Source: G963674665 sp964609625
GTDB lineage: Bacteria; Desulfobacterota; Desulfovibrionia; Desulfovibrionales; Desulfovibrionaceae
Assembly (NCBI GenBank): GCA_964609625.1
Contig: CAZSRS010000006.1
Span: 62,001 to 126,000, forward strand
DNA: 64,000 bases
Direction: 5' to 3'
Part shown: piece after piece, positions 62,133-64,000 of the stretch
Layout: each line of letters starts with the position of its first letter
Numbering within the stretch: the first letter of the stretch is position 1
Translations under genes and position numbers: made by a program
Notes under the pieces: model-generated
The model's database searches: none
What the model saw: only the letters and a program-made list of their open reading frames with translations
Told to the model about the DNA's origin: nothing

Positions 62133-64000
62133 ATGCGCGGGGCAAGTCGAGCCTGGTTCCGGGCAATGGTCGTGGTCGGCGTGTGCGTGTTCTGCATCTT
62201 CTTCAGTGTCAACAGAAGCGTGGGGGCCGAGGCCCGGAACGCAGGAATCGTTGCTCCGGAGATCCTGGCCGATTGGAGGGAGTGGGTGTTGCACGATCAG
62301 CAGCGCCATTTCTGCCCGGCCGTGGCCGATGACGCCGCCAGCCGGGTCTGTGCCTTCCCCTCCGAAATGGCCGTGACCATGCGGACCGGTGGCGCGGCCT
62401 TCGAGATGCAAGTCCACGTCTACGCCAGGGAGCGGGTGCAGTTGCCCCAGGCCAAGGACGTCTGGCCCCAGGACGTGGTGTTCACGGACCCGGTCGGCGG
62501 AACCACGCAGGCATTGGTGCTGGAGCACCGGGGTGGCCCCTCTCTGTTACTGGAGCCCGGTACGTACCGCATCCAGGGTTTCCTGCCCTGGGCCGAGGCA
62601 CCGGAGATCCTGCGCCTGCCCCCCGGAGTGGGTGTGGTCATCCTCACCCGGCCCGACGGCGTGGAGCCCTTTCCTGACTTGGCCGAGGACGGCTCCCTGC
62701 GCCTGGCCACAACCGCCCCGGTGGAGGAGCGTCCCGAGGACGGATTGGAGGTGGAGATCTTTCGGCTGATCGAGGACGACCTGCCCATGCGCGTGGTCAC
62801 GCTGCTGCGGCTCCAGGTCTCGGGCAGAGCGCGACGCATCGAGTTACCCAACGTGTTGCCTGCCGACTCCAGCCCCCTGGCTGTGCAAAGCCCGTTGCCT
62901 CTGAGCTTCGCACCCAACGACGGGGTCTTTGTCCAGGCCCGGCCCGGCCGCTTCGACCTGCGCATCACCTCGAGGCTGCCCGGATTGGTGGAGGCCCTGG
63001 GACCGCAGCCCGCGCCTCACGGCCGGGAGTTTTGGGCCTTCCAGGCTCACGACGACCTGCGAGTGGTGGAGATCCACGGCGCGCCAGACGTGGACCCCAA
63101 GACCACGGACCTCCCCCTGGAGTGGCAGCGGTTCCCGGCCTTCCTGGTGGAGCCCGAAGCCATGGTCGGTTTCAAGGAAATGCACCGGGGTGCGCCCGAC
63201 GCCGCGCCAGATTCCCTGGAGATATTCCGTGCCATTTGGCTGGATTTCGACGGTGGGGGGCTCACGGTACAGGACAGCGTCCACGGCGCCATCCGGCGGA
63301 ATTGGACCCTGCGCATGCTGCCCCCAGGTGACCTGGGCCGGGTGTCCCTATTGGGCGAGGATCAGCCCGTGGTGCTGCTGGGCGAGGAACCTTTGCCTGG
63401 CGTGGAGATTCGCAACGGCAGTGTCAGCCTGGTGGCCGAATCCCGCTACGAGGACTTTTCCGGCGAACTGCCGAGCACGGGCTGGGACCGGGAATTCGAT
63501 CGGGTTTCGGCGGAGCTGCGGCTGCCCCCCGGCTGGCGGCTGCTCACGGCCCAGGGCGTGGACGGTGTGACCCAGTCCTGGATCTCGCAATGGACTTTTC
63601 TGGATATCCTACTCTGCCTGCTCATCGCCATGTTGGTGGCGGTGCTGCGCTCTTGGTGGCTGGGGGTGCTGGGCCTGCTGTTCCTGTTGCTCGGGTATCA
63701 GGAGCCCGACGCGCCGCAGCTGGTTTGGCTGTTCCTGTTAGGCGCCCTGGCCCTGGTGCGGGTCTTCCACACGCAGGCGCGGCTGGCGGACTATCACACG
63801 GGGCGCCGGCTCGCCCTGGCGCTCTACGCCGTGGCCCTGGTGGTCATGGCCGTCACCGCGGTGCCGTACATCTACGGCCAGGTGCGCACCGGATTGTTCC
63901 CGCAGCTGGAAACGGTGCCCTATCAGTATCTTCCTCCACGGCCTGGCATGGTGGGCGCCGGTGCCCCAGAGATGCAGGCAATGACCGCGCCCATGGAGAT
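62133..64000 (+). CDS. large exported/membrane protein of unknown family, 3' partial
   Basis: The frame from the ATG at 62133 stays open for 622 codons to the right edge, so the gene continues beyond it. The N-terminus is a signal peptide (AMVVVGVCVFCIFFSVNRSVGAEA). A long beta-rich periplasmic-type region follows to about residue 480. Then come at least three membrane segments (FLDILLCLLIAMLVAVL, WWLGVLGLLFLLLGY, LVWLFLLGALALVRVFH, then LALALYAVALVVMAVTAVPYIYG), after which VRTGLFPQLE returns to a soluble part. The architecture recalls an uncharacterised family of proteobacterial proteins; I cannot name it. Only fragments of this frame are visible as shorter frames in other phases. Confidence 0.8.
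   Translation, partial: MRGASRAWFRAMVVVGVCVFCIFFSVNRSVGAEARNAGIVAPEILADWREWVLHDQQRHFCPAVADDAASRVCAFPSEMAVTMRTGGAAFEMQVHVYARERVQLPQAKDVWPQDVVFTDPVGGTTQALVLEHRGGPSLLLEPGTYRIQGFLPWAEAPEILRLPPGVGVVILTRPDGVEPFPDLAEDGSLRLATTAPVEERPEDGLEVEIFRLIEDDLPMRVVTLLRLQVSGRARRIELPNVLPADSSPLAVQSPLPLSFAPNDGVFVQARPGRFDLRITSRLPGLVEALGPQPAPHGREFWAFQAHDDLRVVEIHGAPDVDPKTTDLPLEWQRFPAFLVEPEAMVGFKEMHRGAPDAAPDSLEIFRAIWLDFDGGGLTVQDSVHGAIRRNWTLRMLPPGDLGRVSLLGEDQPVVLLGEEPLPGVEIRNGSVSLVAESRYEDFSGELPSTGWDREFDRVSAELRLPPGWRLLTAQGVDGVTQSWISQWTFLDILLCLLIAMLVAVLRSWWLGVLGLLFLLLGYQEPDAPQLVWLFLLGALALVRVFHTQARLADYHTGRRLALALYAVALVVMAVTAVPYIYGQVRTGLFPQLETVPYQYLPPRPGMVGAGAPEMQAMTAPME

Noticed and set aside
1..64000. CRISPR array or rRNA operon
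   Set aside because: No regularly spaced identical repeats of 25-40 bases and no rRNA core sequence seen.

Overview
The window is a chromosomal segment that looks like it comes from a GC-rich, anaerobic, sulfate-reducer-like deltaproteobacterium (Desulfovibrionales are the best guess). The inference rests on gene content: an anaerobic-type cobalamin set (cbiH, cbiG, cbiA, cbiC, cbiET, cbiF), an AhbB-type siroheme decarboxylase subunit beside hemL, a full-length NifU with NifS, a tungsten-type aldehyde ferredoxin oxidoreductase, B12-dependent radical SAM proteins and many c-di-GMP and two-component proteins. No ribosomal RNA, CRISPR array, intact insertion sequence or prophage was seen. One tRNA-Leu(UAA) is present.

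Layout. 1-6.3 kb: end of a GAF/PP2C phosphatase plus a STAS antagonist (partner-switching), a PAS histidine kinase, a B12 radical SAM/TPR protein and a FecR-domain protein. 6.4-9.3 kb: tRNA-Leu and a very acidic 839-residue protein with a coiled-coil C-terminus. 9.5-26 kb: tetrapyrrole and sulfur/Fe-S region (cbiH-cbiG, hemL, ahbB, gpsA, then nifU-nifS-cysK-cysE, cbiA-cbiC, cbiET, cbiF-yjbQ), with small exported proteins between. 26-31.3 kb: a tightly packed minus-strand operon, HD-GYP, TrmN6-like methyltransferase, then four overlapping genes that look like a Rad50/Mre11 complex whose ATPase is split into two proteins. 31.6-41.5 kb: a PAS/GGDEF cyclase, two tandem paralogous methyltransferases, a CreD-like membrane protein, a universal stress protein, and a CheX-like phosphatase / response regulator / HPt kinase trio. 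41.7-47.5 kb: cyclophilin and a complete livKHMGF amino-acid ABC transporter operon. 47.5-54.2 kb: Wza-like export lipoprotein, B12 radical SAM, GT2, AOR and a GT-like protein. 54.2-55.2 kb: a lower-GC island with a decayed hicB-hicA toxin-antitoxin pair. 55.2-64 kb: DUF2087 protein, gltX, nfu, a double GT4 glycosyltransferase, an ABC exporter and the start of a large membrane protein cut by the window end.

The most unusual item is the split Rad50/Mre11-type operon at 26,102-29,522. The Walker A half ends just after a CxxC zinc-hook-like motif, the Walker B half is a separate small gene, and a Mre11-like nuclease and a short coiled-coil protein are encoded between them. The arm of the Walker A half contains five consecutive 39-residue repeats with fixed Leu/Leu/Pro/Leu positions, visible also in the DNA as a 117-bp period. 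Second in interest are the decayed hicBA pair, which has no usable open reading frame because of in-frame TAA codons, and the four exact 29-residue repeats in front of a CheX phosphatase domain.

All functional statements are from reading sequence and motifs; no database search was run.
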